A stretch of DNA of 64,000 nucleotides from Flabesymbios commensalis (Eukaryota > Annelida > Polychaeta > Terebellida > Flabelligeridae): contig OZ024903.1 of assembly GCA_964017125.1 (NCBI GenBank), forward strand, positions 61,566,670 through 61,630,669, given 5' to 3'. A program made the position numbers and the translations under genes. Positions 50,201 through 61,100 of this stretch are shown here, in pieces; the first letter of the stretch is position 1, and the number at the start of each line of letters is the position of its first letter. Under the pieces are notes generated by a model. The model ran no database searches. It saw nothing but the letters and a program-made list of their open reading frames with translations, and was not told the DNA's origin.

Positions 50201-51273
50201 TACAGTGCGGGGATAGACTTTAGTCGTTAGAATCTGACGCCTACAGGGTTAAGCACTCACGTACACTCTCTTTATTGGTCTGTTCGCATTTATCATACCG
50301 TATTACCTCGCTACCCAAGGATTGTCGTGTTCAAAATTCAACTCAATTTGCTCAAAACTGAATGAGAAAAAGGGTGTCAAAAACGGACGTATTTAAAAAT
50401 AGCGAGAACATTGGTTTGGAAATAGATATACGTCCAAGCTAATAATGTGCCGAACTCATACATATTAATACCATTGTTGTCCAACGGAACATTCATTGAA
50501 AAGAAAAATCCTGATAATTTTTTGTCAACTTTGATAGTGCGCGAAATCCCTGATAAATAAATTGCGCGCTCAGAAATTTTACTTTTTAGTAGGCCTACAA
50601 TTTAGTATTTTAATGATAGAACTAACAGTACTTTTGATTATTAGTATTAAGTATATCTGTCTTGAAACAGCAGTTTGAGAAATTGTAGAAATATATATTT
50701 TTTAAATCGTAGAAATGAAATAAAAAGACAACGCGCATATTATTAACATTGAATATATATATACATTTGCTTAATAGGCATACGTAAGTGGTTTCATTTA
50801 AAAGCTCACATTATGAACAGGTTCACAAAATAAAAAATAATTAAGTCAATACATGTTTTATAGCTGATAGGGCTTAGTTTCATTATGTGGTTTTTAAATA
50901 ATATGAACCACACTCGGTCCAATGTAAATGATCGAATGTCGAATCTTTACGCTATTTATGTTATATTGCTATGAGGCTAGCAATTAAAACATATCCGATG
51001 ATTACCATGTAAATAAGCTAGCAAATTAAGTGAATTCAAATGAAAACATATCAGTGTTGAGTTGAACAATAATTGAATCAGGGCCCGGTAATAAATTCGC
51101 CAATTAATACTGGGTGAAATGAGATTGCATTGATATAGATAGCATCAGATATTTTAAGTGTCAACAATTATTTTAAATTAGTTACAATTGTATGTGATAA
51201 TTTAGTAATTGAGCAATTTAAACTTACCCAAAGCCACAGCAAAGAGACATACTAACAGCAGGCACGCCTTCAT
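38232..51273 (-). CDS. S10 serine carboxypeptidase, SCPEP1-like, complete, 13 exons
   Basis: Minus-strand exons: 51273-51228, 49250-49060, 48525-48436, 46832-46677, 46393-46319, 46207-46097, 44757-44593, 44131-43999, 43805-43689, 43081-43019, 39175-39098, 38902-38742, 38300-38232. The spliced frame is 484 aa, close to the roughly 450 aa of vertebrate SCPEP1. Residues 1-16 are a signal peptide (MKACLLLVCLFAVALG). Landmarks are WLQGGPGSSSTGYGNFE, DNPVGTGYSYV, the nucleophile motif FGQSYGGK (Ser171), GNAWIEPV, EDFMKPV, YQGQLDL (Asp402) and AGHAVP (His461). S10 enzymes remove C-terminal residues, usually in lysosomes or outside the cell. All three catalytic residues are present. The residue before Ser171 is Gln, where S10 enzymes usually have Glu. 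Intron 3 contains an exon-3-donor minisatellite and other introns hold many MITEs. Confidence 0.92.
38470..38581. mobile_element. family-A MITE, TTGTATAAC subtype (A17)
   Basis: CCCAGCAAATACAAAACATT and GTTTTGTGTTTGCTGGG ends; TT flanks both sides. A short CGACGTT duplication sits in the centre. Confidence 0.85.
39553..39718 (-). mobile_element. tRNA-derived SINE, second family
   Basis: On the minus strand GGACGTGGCGCATTGGCAGA carries an A-box-like sequence and CCAGGGTTCGAACCC is a good B box about 50 bases on. A non-tRNA region follows. Only one copy is seen here, so a degenerate tRNA pseudogene remains possible. Confidence 0.6.
39785..39877. mobile_element. family-A MITE, partial (A18)
   Basis: GGTTCAATGTTGAGCCAGCG and right end ACGTGTTTGCTGGG; the left terminal repeat is missing. 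Confidence 0.6.
40139..40378 (+). mobile_element. family-B MITE (B4), intact
   Basis: CCCTTACAACGCTG to GCGCTGAAAGGG flanked by TTAA (40135-40138, 40379-40382). Hairpin CTTTATACGTCAGAATCTGA. Best reference copy for family B here. Confidence 0.9.
40536..40680. mobile_element. family-C MITE fragment
   Basis: CACTTAAAGTTGTGTG, TGCTGACGCGATCCACAGC and CTGAAAATTATTCA resemble the family-C foldback. The ends are lost. Confidence 0.45.
40745..41058. mobile_element. family-D MITE (D2)
   Basis: AAGCGACACAATCAGGCTAA left end and TCTCGCTTTAA right end, internal GAACATGTCCATAGACTAG and mirror-like segment. The left TTAA is mutated. Confidence 0.75.
41290..41532. mobile_element. diverged family-C-like TTAA element (C6)
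   Basis: CCCTTTGCCCGCTAATAACG left end, internal foldback AGCTTGTGGATCGCTACAGC / GATCCACAACC, right end with GTGTTAACCC. Confidence 0.5.
41876..42192 (+). mobile_element. dimeric tRNA SINE, full copy (S3)
   Basis: Same architecture as S1, from GGGCGGGGGCCCTAGGGTAG to CCGATTCATTTCATTTCATT, located in intron 10 of the carboxypeptidase in opposite orientation to the gene. Confidence 0.85.
42572..42656. mobile_element. family-F hairpin element (F4)
   Basis: TTCCTTTGGATATGAACGTG and CATATCCAGGGGGACGAA outer arms; GTATCTGCCACTTT / AAAGTGGCAGATAC inner arms. Confidence 0.8.
42657..42880 (+). repeat. three tandem copies of an approximately 81-bp unit
   Basis: GGATTATGTACTAAAACCTG, CAGGCCAAAATTCACC and ACAAATAGCTTTACCCAGTG recur three times head to tail. 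They lie in the carboxypeptidase intron between exons 10 and 11 and have no splice-site resemblance. Confidence 0.75.
43247..43352. mobile_element. family-A MITE, TTGTATAAC subtype (A19)
   Basis: GAGCAAACATAAATATTTGC and ATACAAATGTGTTTGCTGGG ends; TTTATACAATGTTGGGCC and GACCCAATATTGTATAAATG arms. Confidence 0.8.
43430..43600 (+). repeat. GTT/GCT-rich trinucleotide repeat
   Basis: Imperfect (GTT)n with GCT, GGT and GTC variants in an intron of the carboxypeptidase. It creates spurious open frames rich in Val on plus and Asn on minus. Confidence 0.85.
44816..45053 (+). mobile_element. family-C TTAA MITE (C4), sharing its right TTAA with a family-B element
   Basis: CCCTTTAACCGCCGGTGCC to GGCGGTTAAAGGG, TTAA at 44812-44815 and 45054-45057; the latter also begins B5. 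Confidence 0.9.
45058..46063. mobile_element. composite: two inverted family-B MITEs around a unique core
   Basis: The left half (45058 to about 45530) reads as family B in plus orientation, with two nested inserts. The right half (about 45841-46063) is family B in minus orientation. TTAA stands at 45054-45057 and 46064-46067. About 300 bp of unique sequence (45531-45840) lies between, open for 60-95 codons on both strands. This may be one mobile unit that captured sequence, or two independent insertions. It sits in carboxypeptidase intron 6. Confidence 0.65.
45323..45508. mobile_element. MITE with TGCAAAACACA TIRs nested in the left B arm
   Basis: TGCAAAACACACCAACGCGA at the left and its near-exact inverse at the right. 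TTTA is duplicated (45319-45322, 45509-45512) relative to intact family B. The interior is CpG-rich (GCGATTTCGCGCGCGATTTC). Confidence 0.85.
46459..46567. mobile_element. family-A MITE (A20)
   Basis: CCCAGAAAACACGAGGCAC and CTCGTGTTTACTGGG ends; TTGTTTTGATG present in both arms, core CTTCGACGTTGG. Confidence 0.85.
47243..48435 (-). repeat. intronic minisatellite made of exon-3 donor copies, unit 61 bp
   Basis: On the gene strand each unit contains CGTAACACCACATGGGTAAG, the last bases of exon 3 plus a 5' splice site. It is followed by CACCAGTTAGATATCCTCAA and TGACCAGATCTATCGTAACA. About sixteen units lie directly downstream of real exon 3 (donor at 48435). The units nearest the exon are the most alike; those near 47250-47680 are more diverged. 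One interruption lies at about 47690-47830. Most copies carry GTAAGT, whereas the real donor is GTGAGT. Confidence 0.92.
49821..49976 (-). mobile_element. family-C-like TTAA MITE (C8)
   Basis: CCCTTATACTGC... to ...CGCTTAGCGGG between TTAA 49817-49820 and 49977-49980; foldback AAGTTGTGTTTCGCTACCGC / GACCCACAACTTC. Confidence 0.75.
50050..50248 (+). mobile_element. family-B MITE lacking its second hairpin arm (B7)
   Basis: TTAA at 50046-50049 and 50249-50252. The body matches B4 up to TTAGAATCTGACGCC, then jumps to the terminal AGGG, so one hairpin arm is deleted. Confidence 0.85.
50253..51227. other. carboxypeptidase intron 1, remaining sequence
   Basis: AT-rich intronic sequence; no further repeat-family member or exon is seen. 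Confidence 0.5.
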
Positions 51274-52128
51274 GGTTGCAGAATGTGGAATGATACTACT
51301 ATTTAGCCTCCACGACAGATGATAAAAGCTTATCGTATTACAGTAAATATAATATTACCAACTTGATAATGTTAACTATATCGCTCAAATCAGTGTAGAT
51401 GCTTTGTTTATGTTAGTCAGTGAACGAATATAAGTATGTATTCACCGGGGGGTGGTTAAAAAGAAGTACATGTATACAAAACATATACATTACGTTGTCA
51501 CAAATTAATAAACACATTACACAATGATTAACTTCAGTACATTTTGTCACATTACAAAATAAAATTTTCTACGAATGAATTATATACAATTATATATTTA
51601 TATATTACATAATGATTACATTCACTTAGCTCATCTTGACAATTAATTGATACCTAATGGACCGTTTATTATATACATTTATCATATGATTACCTTTATC
51701 TTATTTAGTCAAACATATATTTATTTGTGTATACATCATAATCATTGTGACATTTTTTTCCAATCTATACAAAATACACCGAATCCATACGAAATACACC
51801 AAATTTAAATCAGAGTTTGTGAGATACATATATGGCGTTCAATCGTCATAAGAATTTCAATACATATTATAATGGCCATCAACACAGTACTAAAACATAT
51901 TTTGTCGCCGAATAGGTATCATAAATACTATTAAAACCAAATAAACTTTTTGTACAATGTAAACAAAAATCCTACCCTTTGCGTTTATTTTAATATTAGA
52001 ATAATGTAGTATATGTCAACTTCTGAATATGTGCAAAAATCACATTGTACAGTTCAGGAGTACAATCATGTACGATTATCGATCACTGGTTATCAAACTC
52101 TGAGGATATCTGTTGAACATTACACCCG
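51274..52128. other. upstream of the carboxypeptidase, nothing recognised
   Basis: Presumed promoter side of the minus-strand gene; AT-rich, no clear promoter motif. Confidence 0.4.
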
Positions 52129-52132
52129 TTAA

Positions 52133-52372
52133 CCCTTTAACCGCCGGTGCCGCATATATTCGGGTTTTCACTTTTTTTATTAGCACATTAAGTACCGCCT
52201 TTTAAACATGTTAAAGATCAAATGTGACATCAATCAGCAATATTTGAAAAGAGTTGACCTCCATTTTGTCAAATCTGAATAATTTTCACTCACTTGAAGT
52301 TGTGGATCGCGTCAGCGAGACACAACTTCAAGTAGGTGAAAATTCAGATTGAATAATTTGGCGGTGAAAGGG
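52133..52372 (+). mobile_element. family-C TTAA MITE (C5), full copy
   Basis: CCCTTTAACCGCCGGTGCC to GGCGGTGAAAGGG between TTAA 52129-52132 and 52373-52376. Confidence 0.9.
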
Positions 52373-52920
52373 TTAATCACAAAATTGGCCCAGGCTTCGT
52401 ATCATACGGAATCCAAATGTACAATCTCAGCGACATTATATATTCCTATATATTCCTCATAGCTAGACATGCCATGTAACAACTCGTGTATAGTACAAGA
52501 CGCAGATCATGTTATTATTTCATGTTAATCTTAGGACCACTTTCCGTAAAATACACACGATATGAAAAATATACCCTAGGTTTAGGATATGTATATTTGC
52601 ATTGTATGCATTTTTTGTCAAAAACCGGCCTCTGAATACCAACTGCAAAACATGCATGTACCTTTCTTATAACATGCAGTTATTTTTTCTACTAATCTTC
52701 GCGTGAGTATGATGTATTAATATCCCCTATCTCACTGGGGATTCTATCACTACTGTTTTGAAGTCCAAATTATATTTGTGTACGGGTATTAGTGGGTATT
52801 AGTGGTAGAATCTAAAACTCAAAATTATGACAATCCCCTAATAATGAGTAATGTGAAATGGACAAAAAGATGGAACAGGGGCCTGCATACACTACATCCA
52901 GTTATTTCAGTAACCCTTAA

Positions 52921-53277
52921 AGGGACTGGCCCAGGCTAAAGTCATAAAAAAGCGGTGATTTTATTTTGGCTTCTTAATATGACCATATGATGTAAACATG
53001 GTCATAGACTATAGAAATAGAATTTTTGTGCTGCGCATTCACCAGTTAGGCTAGATATAGAGACGAAATTCCTGATTTCTAATTATTGACAACCATGTCA
53101 AAAATTACAAATACGGGAATTTCGTCTCTATATCTAGTCAAATTGCTGAATGCGCAGCAGAAAAAGTTTAAAAAAATTGCAGTACTAGTCTATGAACATG
53201 TTTACATCATATGGTCATATTAAGAAGCCAAAATAAAATCACCGATTATTTTATTATTTTAGCCTGGGCCGGTCCCT
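52921..53277. mobile_element. family-D long palindrome (D3)
   Basis: TTAA (52917-52920, 53278-53281) flanks AGGGACTGGCCCAGGCTAAA and its near mirror. Arms of roughly 175 bp are imperfectly complementary, centred near 53095. Confidence 0.9.
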
Positions 53278-53281
53278 TTAA

Positions 53282-55389
53282 CCCGCTCACTACTGGCAGT
53301 AAGTACTGAACCAATTGGGCCAGAAAACAGGTAAACGTGAAGCAATTTCGTACATTGCCTTAGACTTCTATTTCAGCAGTACGTAGTTCTTGTGTGTTCC
53401 AAAGCAGAGCGTACAATGTTCGTAATTGTTTGGACATAGTTCTTAAAATTCTTACAAATTTATTACGAAGTGGGTGATGTTGCCGCTTAATTCAAAAGAT
53501 AATCAGGAGACACACTAAAGCCTAGGTCCCACTGGACTAAAATAAATTTACAATCTCTTGCGATCATTATACCGATTTGGTTGTAAAATGAGCGTGTAAA
53601 ATTTGCTACCAAATGATGGCTGCGATTCTTCTGGCGATGATCGCACGATTTCAGGTCTAATTTGAGTAAAAATATCAATAATTTTGACGATCGGCTACGA
53701 TATGATGATCATGATGAGATCTGTTACGATAAATTACAATGGTTCTGTGAATGGACACGATCAGTTAACAATCACTTCCGATTTTCATGCAAATATGCAC
53801 GATTAAATAACATTATATTACGAGTGGTTAAGATGGTATTAGACTCGATTGTTTAGGATCAGAGTAAGAATGGTTACGATTACTTTACAAATCGTTAAGA
53901 TTATCAGCGATGTAGGTGTCGAGACAGGAACAGGTTTTATTATATTTTTTAGTTAAATATATTTGCTTTATTCAATAATAAAGCTCGGTTTTCAGCCACA
54001 CAACAATATAAAATATTATTATAATATATTATATACAAAATATCATCATTATATATACATACAAGTATAGTTAAAGAAAACAACACATATTTAACCAAGA
54101 TACACCCACTTGTGATATTACGTGAGTTTTAAACTTTTTAAATATACCTGTATGCATATGTGTAAATAAAATACACTTATAAATATTATTAGCTGCTAAT
54201 CATACCTCCAAAACTCTTAAAACATGTTTTTTAATTTTATTTCAATTTTATATTTATGAAAGTGATTAACTTCAAACCGATAACAGCTTTCATTTTATAT
54301 TAAATTGCAATTATTTGATAACATCGTAAGTAGATTGCAATGTTGTTGTAAGAGATCGTAATAGATCGTAGTGCATCGCAATAGATTGCCACTTCTTCGC
54401 GAGTTATAAAATTAGAGATCTTAGAAATCGTAGACTATCGTGAACTATCGTAACAATATACTTTTAATAAGTTAAGAAGGTGTTTAATAGTAGTATCATA
54501 AAGACCTGTCTTAAATACGAATGACATAAAATAAAGGAACAGAAAAATGTGTACGGCGCTCGCACAAACGCCGTAAGAGCCCCGTAACAATAAATTAACA
54601 GCGTAGGCCTACGTAGTGATTAGTGTGTTCCTAAAGTCATCGTACGTTCACCGCACGCTAATGGGTTTTTTCTAGAGTTCTTGGACATGTCCAAGACCTG
54701 GCTACGAGCTAAAGAACGGGATAAGAATTACCTTTTTCTTACGATGGCAAAACAAAACAGCCGTAGGCTACATGTATGTATATTAAAAGATAGCACAATA
54801 AAGTTTGAAATGGTACTGTTTAATAATACTTATACTGCTACATATCAAATGTTAGAAATAAAAATGTCATCAATTATTATATATCACTAAATAGCCAGGC
54901 AGAAAACGGTTACATTATTTTAGTCGTTACCATGCTATATGCCTGTTGTGAACAATATTGTGTTCGCGGGTGACGATTTAGTTCTCAGGCAGTTACTTGA
55001 CTAAATACTCTTCTCAGATAGTTACTGGTCAGATGGTCAGATATTAAAACGAAATTATCCACAAATATGTATTTCAGTGAGTTACATGCCAGTTATGGTA
55101 ACTATCACTCGCCCTAAAAATAAACAGATGTAGAGTTTTTTTTACTCATCACCGGCTATGTCCTTTAGAATTAAAGGAGAGTTTGTACAGTTGATTTTTT
55201 TGCAATCGCCAAACCCTACATAAGGCCTACAGTCCAAACCATGATCCCTGTATGTGCATACTCTTGTACTACAGTTTGTTTCGCAATTACACCTACTTAT
55301 TTTCAGTACTGCCTTTGGAAATTTGTGAATGTGTTGTCTGTGGCCTTAGATGGCCTTCAGAGTTCAACATTTAGACAAAAAAGATGGTA
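53282..55389. other. intergenic, probable unrecognised repeats
   Basis: Between about 53560 and 54450 the words ATCGTA, TTACGAT and GATCGTAA recur many times, as in subterminal regions of some DNA transposons, but I could not delimit ends. The remainder is AT-rich without exons. Confidence 0.4.
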
Positions 55390-55561
55390 ATACATACAGC
55401 TATATTGTGATATTGAGCAGCTGCTGCAAGTGGGGGTAAAATATGCACTCGCACAGATGATGTGTTTGTGACCAGCTTTTCAACAAATCGACGATAACGT
55501 AATTTATCAAATCCCTCGCCTGCATTGCCACCGTACAGAGACATGATGGGCCATTCATCTA
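55390..55561 (-). pseudogene. orphan exon-like fragment of unknown gene
   Basis: The minus strand reads TTTTTATTGTAG then an open frame EWPIMSLYGGNAGEGFDKLR ... HILPPLAAAAQYHNIA ending at GTATGT. Acceptor and donor are both good. The LPP...AAAxYH motif recurs in my memory of dispersed invertebrate repeat-associated genes. No neighbouring exon was found, so this is probably a fragment. Confidence 0.4.
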
Positions 55562-55855
55562 CAATAAAAAAATATGTTGCAATTTTGTCAAGGAAAGGCC
55601 CAGGATGACTGGACTATTAGTAGGCTTTTCCAGTAAAGAACTACAGAACTCGATAATGTCACCATCATTCCTACGGTGATCACAGACAAGTCACAATGAT
55701 GCATAAAGTTGTTATTACAGGCCTCTTCTGGCGCTTGTACCAACGACGTACAAATGTGGATAGTCGGACGACACGCATACCAACTCTTCCAGATGTGAGT
55801 AGCCCACTGGGCACACGACGTTGTTGCGACGTTGAATCAACGTCGCTGACCTTAA

Positions 55856-56010
55856 TCCTCAATAAAAACGCTGAATTTATTTGTAAAAAAACATCGTTAC
55901 CAAAGGTGTTTTTTCACCTTGAAATCATCATAACTGTCTTAGTTGGGTCTTTCCGATTCATTTCAATACCTATGGTATGGATCTACGATAATTAGACATA
56001 TTTTTACTCT
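55856..56010 (+). mobile_element. family-B MITE fragment (B8)
   Basis: AACGCTGAATTTATTTGT, GAAATCATCATAACTGTCTT and CATTTCAATACCTATGG match family B. The hairpin half is missing. Confidence 0.65.
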
Positions 56011-57077
56011 TATTTTTACCTTTTTCCTAGCTTTTAAAACCTATTATAAAATATCTCACAAATGTCATTGAAGGTGCCGTCTATGATGCGAAAATACAAT
56101 TTTGTCTGCAGTCAACCGTTATCATACTTGTGGCCAAATGCCGCAAATTCAGTTACACGGATACCAGTTTTGAAGGCCTGCAGTGCGCGGCTCTAAGAAT
56201 TAACAAATGTAACCTGATTTGTTCTCAGGACATATCAATCTTTCCATTGGGAGCGCTTCGTGTCTCTGGCCCATGGTCTAATCGACAAGTGGTCATTGAG
56301 GGCACACTTTCCATAGATTCTGCTATTATCATAAGGGTGATTTAAATGTCAGAATATATCAGATTTTATATAAATGACTGCACATAATTATTGTTTCACA
56401 TCATGATCAATCGTAAATGTGAGTTTAATAATATCTATTGGCCTGCGTTGTTAACTTTATGGTAATTTTATTTGACTACCTCAAGATTATGTAGCCTATA
56501 CAGATAACTAAATAAATGATTATGTATCATGACTACAGATGCATAATGTTTTATTTTAACAATGTTGAATAAAGTTTTGTATGTGAACAATACTGAACAA
56601 TACTCTTTTATTCGTTCATTTACTGTAGAGATAAGCAGAAATATATAAAACAAAACATGATTGATTTGGCTAGATGGTGAATGCACTAAGAGATCAGCAC
56701 AATAAGGCAAGATGTCGCCACCAAGAGCTTTGTACATTTAGTTAGAAGTTAGTTTGTCGTTTAGTTTTGTCACAGAACACAAGGGCATTGTACTTTAAGT
56801 TTGCCACAAAACACTACACCGAGCAAGTTGTGCGTTGTCCCTCTAGCTAGACACCGATGACACAAATCACACCTGGCTACACAAATATCTGTCTGCACTA
56901 ACCCCTCCTCCTCTATGAGATGATGGGGTTTTGTAAAATGAAAACGAGGCTGGCTGAACGAATTGCCAGACAAGATAGCAGTACATGGTCGGCACACTTT
57001 GCAATGTAGGGAGTTTGTCATAGAACAATGGCCTTTTTAATTTAGATCATTGATGTTACATGAACTGAAGTTTATGA
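56011..57077. other. intergenic, no gene supported
   Basis: Short frames at 56130-56345 (+) and 56770-57021 (-) show no recognisable domain. No repeat-family member is identified. Confidence 0.4.
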
Positions 57078-57396
57078 AAATAAAATGAAATGAATCGGGT
57101 TTTAGGCCACCTTTGTGCGCATGTAGGATAAATTGGGCCAGGAGAACCTCGTGTGAATGGTGAGATGAATGGGATGACACTGCCCTCCAGACACATATTT
57201 TGAAATTTAAGCACTGGCGATCTGAGGCCGAGCACGCTACCTCTCAGTCACGGTGGCTCCGCACAATATTCAATCTTTACGAGTGAGCGGGGAGAACCAT
57301 TTTGTTTATTGAAACTTGAATGCCAGAGTGGGATTGGAACCCGCGTTCTCCGACTTTCCAAGCAGACAGCTTTAACCACTGCACCAGGGCTCCCGC
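57078..57396 (-). mobile_element. dimeric tRNA SINE, full copy, minus strand (S4)
   Basis: Complement starts GCGGGAGCCCTGGTGCAGTG with a B box GGGTTCCAATCCC, then the second unit GGAGCCACCGTGACTGAGAG, and ends CCGATTCATTTCATTT. Its first tRNA-like head is the best preserved in the window. Confidence 0.85.
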
Positions 57397-58174
57397 TTTC
57401 TGAAGTTATTTGACCACAGTGATGATTCCTCCTTAAAGGACGTGTCACTCAAACATTGAAGAAATATTTCTGAACACAAAGAACATAATATTCATGATGT
57501 CTTTATTGAAATGACATCATATTTTTCTGTCAATTCTAACGTTTTTAATAAAATAAAATATTTTTTTTTTTAAATGCAGCATTAACGATAATAGGATTTC
57601 AAAGAATTTACTTTAATAATATTACTAATATAGTGACGAGATTGAACATGTGACACGATGCTGGACCGCTAACAGAGGTTAGCACAACGTTTTAGTCCAA
57701 ATAAGGCACTTAATAATAGGTCCACTACATGTAACAAGACAAAAATGTTGATTTATAATCGTTATTTTGTGATGTGATAAACTTTGGGCTTGTCTTTTAT
57801 AAATGTCACAGTGACATTGCAGCCGAGATTGTGTTGATGTATCACGAATGAAAATAATTCCCACTGTATACAAGTCATTAGCATTTCATGTCAGTGGAGG
57901 TGAAATGATTTAAAATCGAGAACAATGTAATTGAATATGATTATTATATCTCTTGTTACTTGTTTGTTTACTGAACATAGCGATTTATTGTGATATTTTA
58001 CCATAAAATCGATATTCATATTATTACTGATACTTAATCTATGTCAGATAAGAGTAAAGTACAAAGGTTTAACGTATCTGTGTCCAAGCGTGATAATCTT
58101 AAAATGCTAGTATGTTCCTCGTCTGATTGGAAACAAGACGTCTGCTTTGTAAGTCAGCTGTATCGAGCATCATC
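57397..58174. other. upstream of the Cys-rich gene, nothing recognised
   Basis: Presumed promoter side; AT-rich, no distinctive motif. Confidence 0.4.
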
Positions 58175-61100
58175 ATGATAAGGTTGTCTTATAAGTTTGT
58201 TATAGCACTTTGTGTGCTAGGCACATTGGTTGCGAGCAAGGCAAGTGTGTTCGAAAATGAAACAAGTAAGTGGTGTATAGTAGTGTTTTGCTAAATATAG
58301 TCTATTATAATTGCTAATTCAAGATTTTCAACTGATGCTAATAATTTATGTAATAAATATGATTATTAGTATTGAGAAGTCACAATCTAGGCCGCAGAAA
58401 TTCACACCGACCAAGACGAGTGTATTATGCTTAGTATAGATAAAGATCGCAAAGCTATGGACCTCTCTATGTATGTTTCTGGTTTTAGATGTACCCCAGT
58501 TCCCTCTATCTCTGTAACCAACGTGGTGCTTTCTGGGTACATATGTGTCCCGCTGTTTGTACACAGTGGAGTACTCCTCAAAATTTTATCAAAATAATCT
58601 AGAAAGCTTCAATAATGCGGTTTAAAATGGTAGCATTTCCATTTAGGTTATCATGCATTTCAGATACTGAGTAAACAAGAATCCAGATTATCTGGACCAG
58701 TTTTTTATCATTATGTCAATTTAAACAAATCACACCGGGTCAACATATTCAATAGTTGTACCATAACCAAAAATCTATGCTACCGTTGTATTCATAATTT
58801 ATATTTATATATATTTCTTGTTGTCAGAAAAGCAGAATGAAGAATGTTGGGAGACGCCGTATGATGATTGTTGTCAAGTAGCTGGATGCAAAGAGATCCA
58901 TTGCATGGCTGATCGTGAGTATCATCATAGCTGCACATATTAGTACGATAAAGGTTTTATTGAATACATATATGTGTGATGTTGTGGCATTGCTGATACA
59001 TTCTGTTTCGCTGCTTTAATTGGTATGAGTAGCATATCTTATTGCTATTATATGTAAAAGTTCCAAAGGGAATAATTCCGTAATCTGTAAGTGTAATGCT
59101 CCGCTCCCTATATAGAATTCTAGCGTCCGCGGTCTAATAATGTATGATTTGCCCTTTTATATTTGATAGTTTTCAACAGTCACCCTCCAATATTTTACTG
59201 TTCGCAATATATTATTTTAGTGTGCGTCAGGCTTTAATTGTGTACGGTTGGCGCTATTTTCCTCAACCAATCGTGCCATACTTGTTCCCATTGTTCGTTG
59301 CTCACTTTCTTATTGTTTACCATTCGCGTTCAGTTTGTGCAGCTGGACCTATTAGTAAACACAGAGATCACCGCTGACAGATGTATTGGTGGCCTTGTCT
59401 CATACATATGGTAGTCTACCTACTAATTTAATTACCATCTGAATTCAGGCGCTGATTAGTTGATCTCGTCATGCGACAGGCTGGGACACTATTTTTAGTA
59501 TAAATCTGAATCATGTCTGTGGATGTCATTTCTTTGCGTGGAACGTTAAAAATACATAAAATCAATAGAATTTGGTTCCATTTTTTTGCGTTAATATGAA
59601 AACGACTCGAATTGTTGAAGACAACATTCCGGCTCGAATAAAATATTTATATCTGAGATATCGAGATCTTAAAACCACTCTCAGAGCCTACGCTGTATAA
59701 ACGTGCCCCACTTATAATAACAATATTGTTAACCCTGAGAGTCCGATGTTGTTAACATGGGCAGAGATGTATTCCATTGGCGGCATTTTGGCATTAGCGT
59801 ATTGCATTGTTTATGTGCGTAACCTGTGCTATTCTTTAGACTAAGAACGTCTGTGGTCTTTCCGTGGACCACATCATGATTGATAACAGTGATCAGTTAC
59901 ATTGTTTGTTTCTATTTCTTCAGACAGTAATCGCTGTACTCCATTGGAGGAGGATCTGAATGAGGAAGATTTTTGTTTATTGGTGTCAGAATGTGATGGT
60001 AAGTTGGAATAGTTGGCTTTGGAACAGAAGGACAACAGTCTGTGTGAACATTGAATTAGTGTGTAAATTATAAAAACAACGAACAAACTGATAGATAATT
60101 TGTGGAAATCATTGACCAGAGTTGTCTTTTATCAAACATATCTTCACTTTTCAAACATGAATCTGAGAGAAGGCCTACAACTTCATAAATTACAACAAAT
60201 TGTGTTTACATTACCTGTCAATCAATGCTGTGTCAAATAGTTCCGTTTTAAACTACATCGAGTATCAGCTATAATTGTGTATTTGTCTGATAAACAGGGA
60301 AAACAGTCTACAAACAGAATGAAGAATGTTCGGAGACGTCATATGATGAGTGTTGTCAAGTTGATGGCTGTAAACAGATCCATTGTATGGCTGATCGTAA
60401 GTCTAATTTTTTCTCTTTCTATAATTACAGCCCTGCAATTTCTCCCACTCCACTTTCTGTTATATTTGGTGTACAATGTATTTGCATCCCCAAATTATGA
60501 TTACTTAGTAAATTAGTATCACATGTATTATTCTGTGGGGATGTCTAGATAAAGATACGCTTAATCGCAATCTAGACAAAACTATATCCCACTCTACTTG
60601 CCGAGAGATCCTGAATGGACAGAGGGTGTCTAAAGTCATAAAACGTGATGGAACATGGAAAACATTTCATAGTAATCAGCTACTGATATACCGCGTCTTT
60701 CTATTTTTCCAGACAGTAATCGCTGTACTCCATTGGAGGAGGATCTGGATGAGGAGGAAGGATGTTTATTGGTGTCAGAATGTGACGGTAAGTCTGTGTT
60801 GTTTACTTCTGAGTAAACAATTGTATGACTAATAATTACCAGTGGATAGAGCTATATTTATTTTAAAAGTTAAATTGTTGAAAAAAATGATTTTCATACA
60901 GTTTTCAAAATGCATACGTTTTCCTATCGGCGATGTACTTATTGATATCTTAAGCCAAAGAGTGTTATCAATTATGTATGCTCAGTTTTTTGGTTAAGCA
61001 ATTAAGATTGCATTAAAAAATGCATGATACATGATTTGCATGATTATTGAACTATATGCGGCTTAAAAAAGACAAATTATATATATAAATTATAACTAGT

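Noticed and set aside
56130-56345. 71-codon open frame
   Set aside because: No domain, no splice context and no repeat homology.
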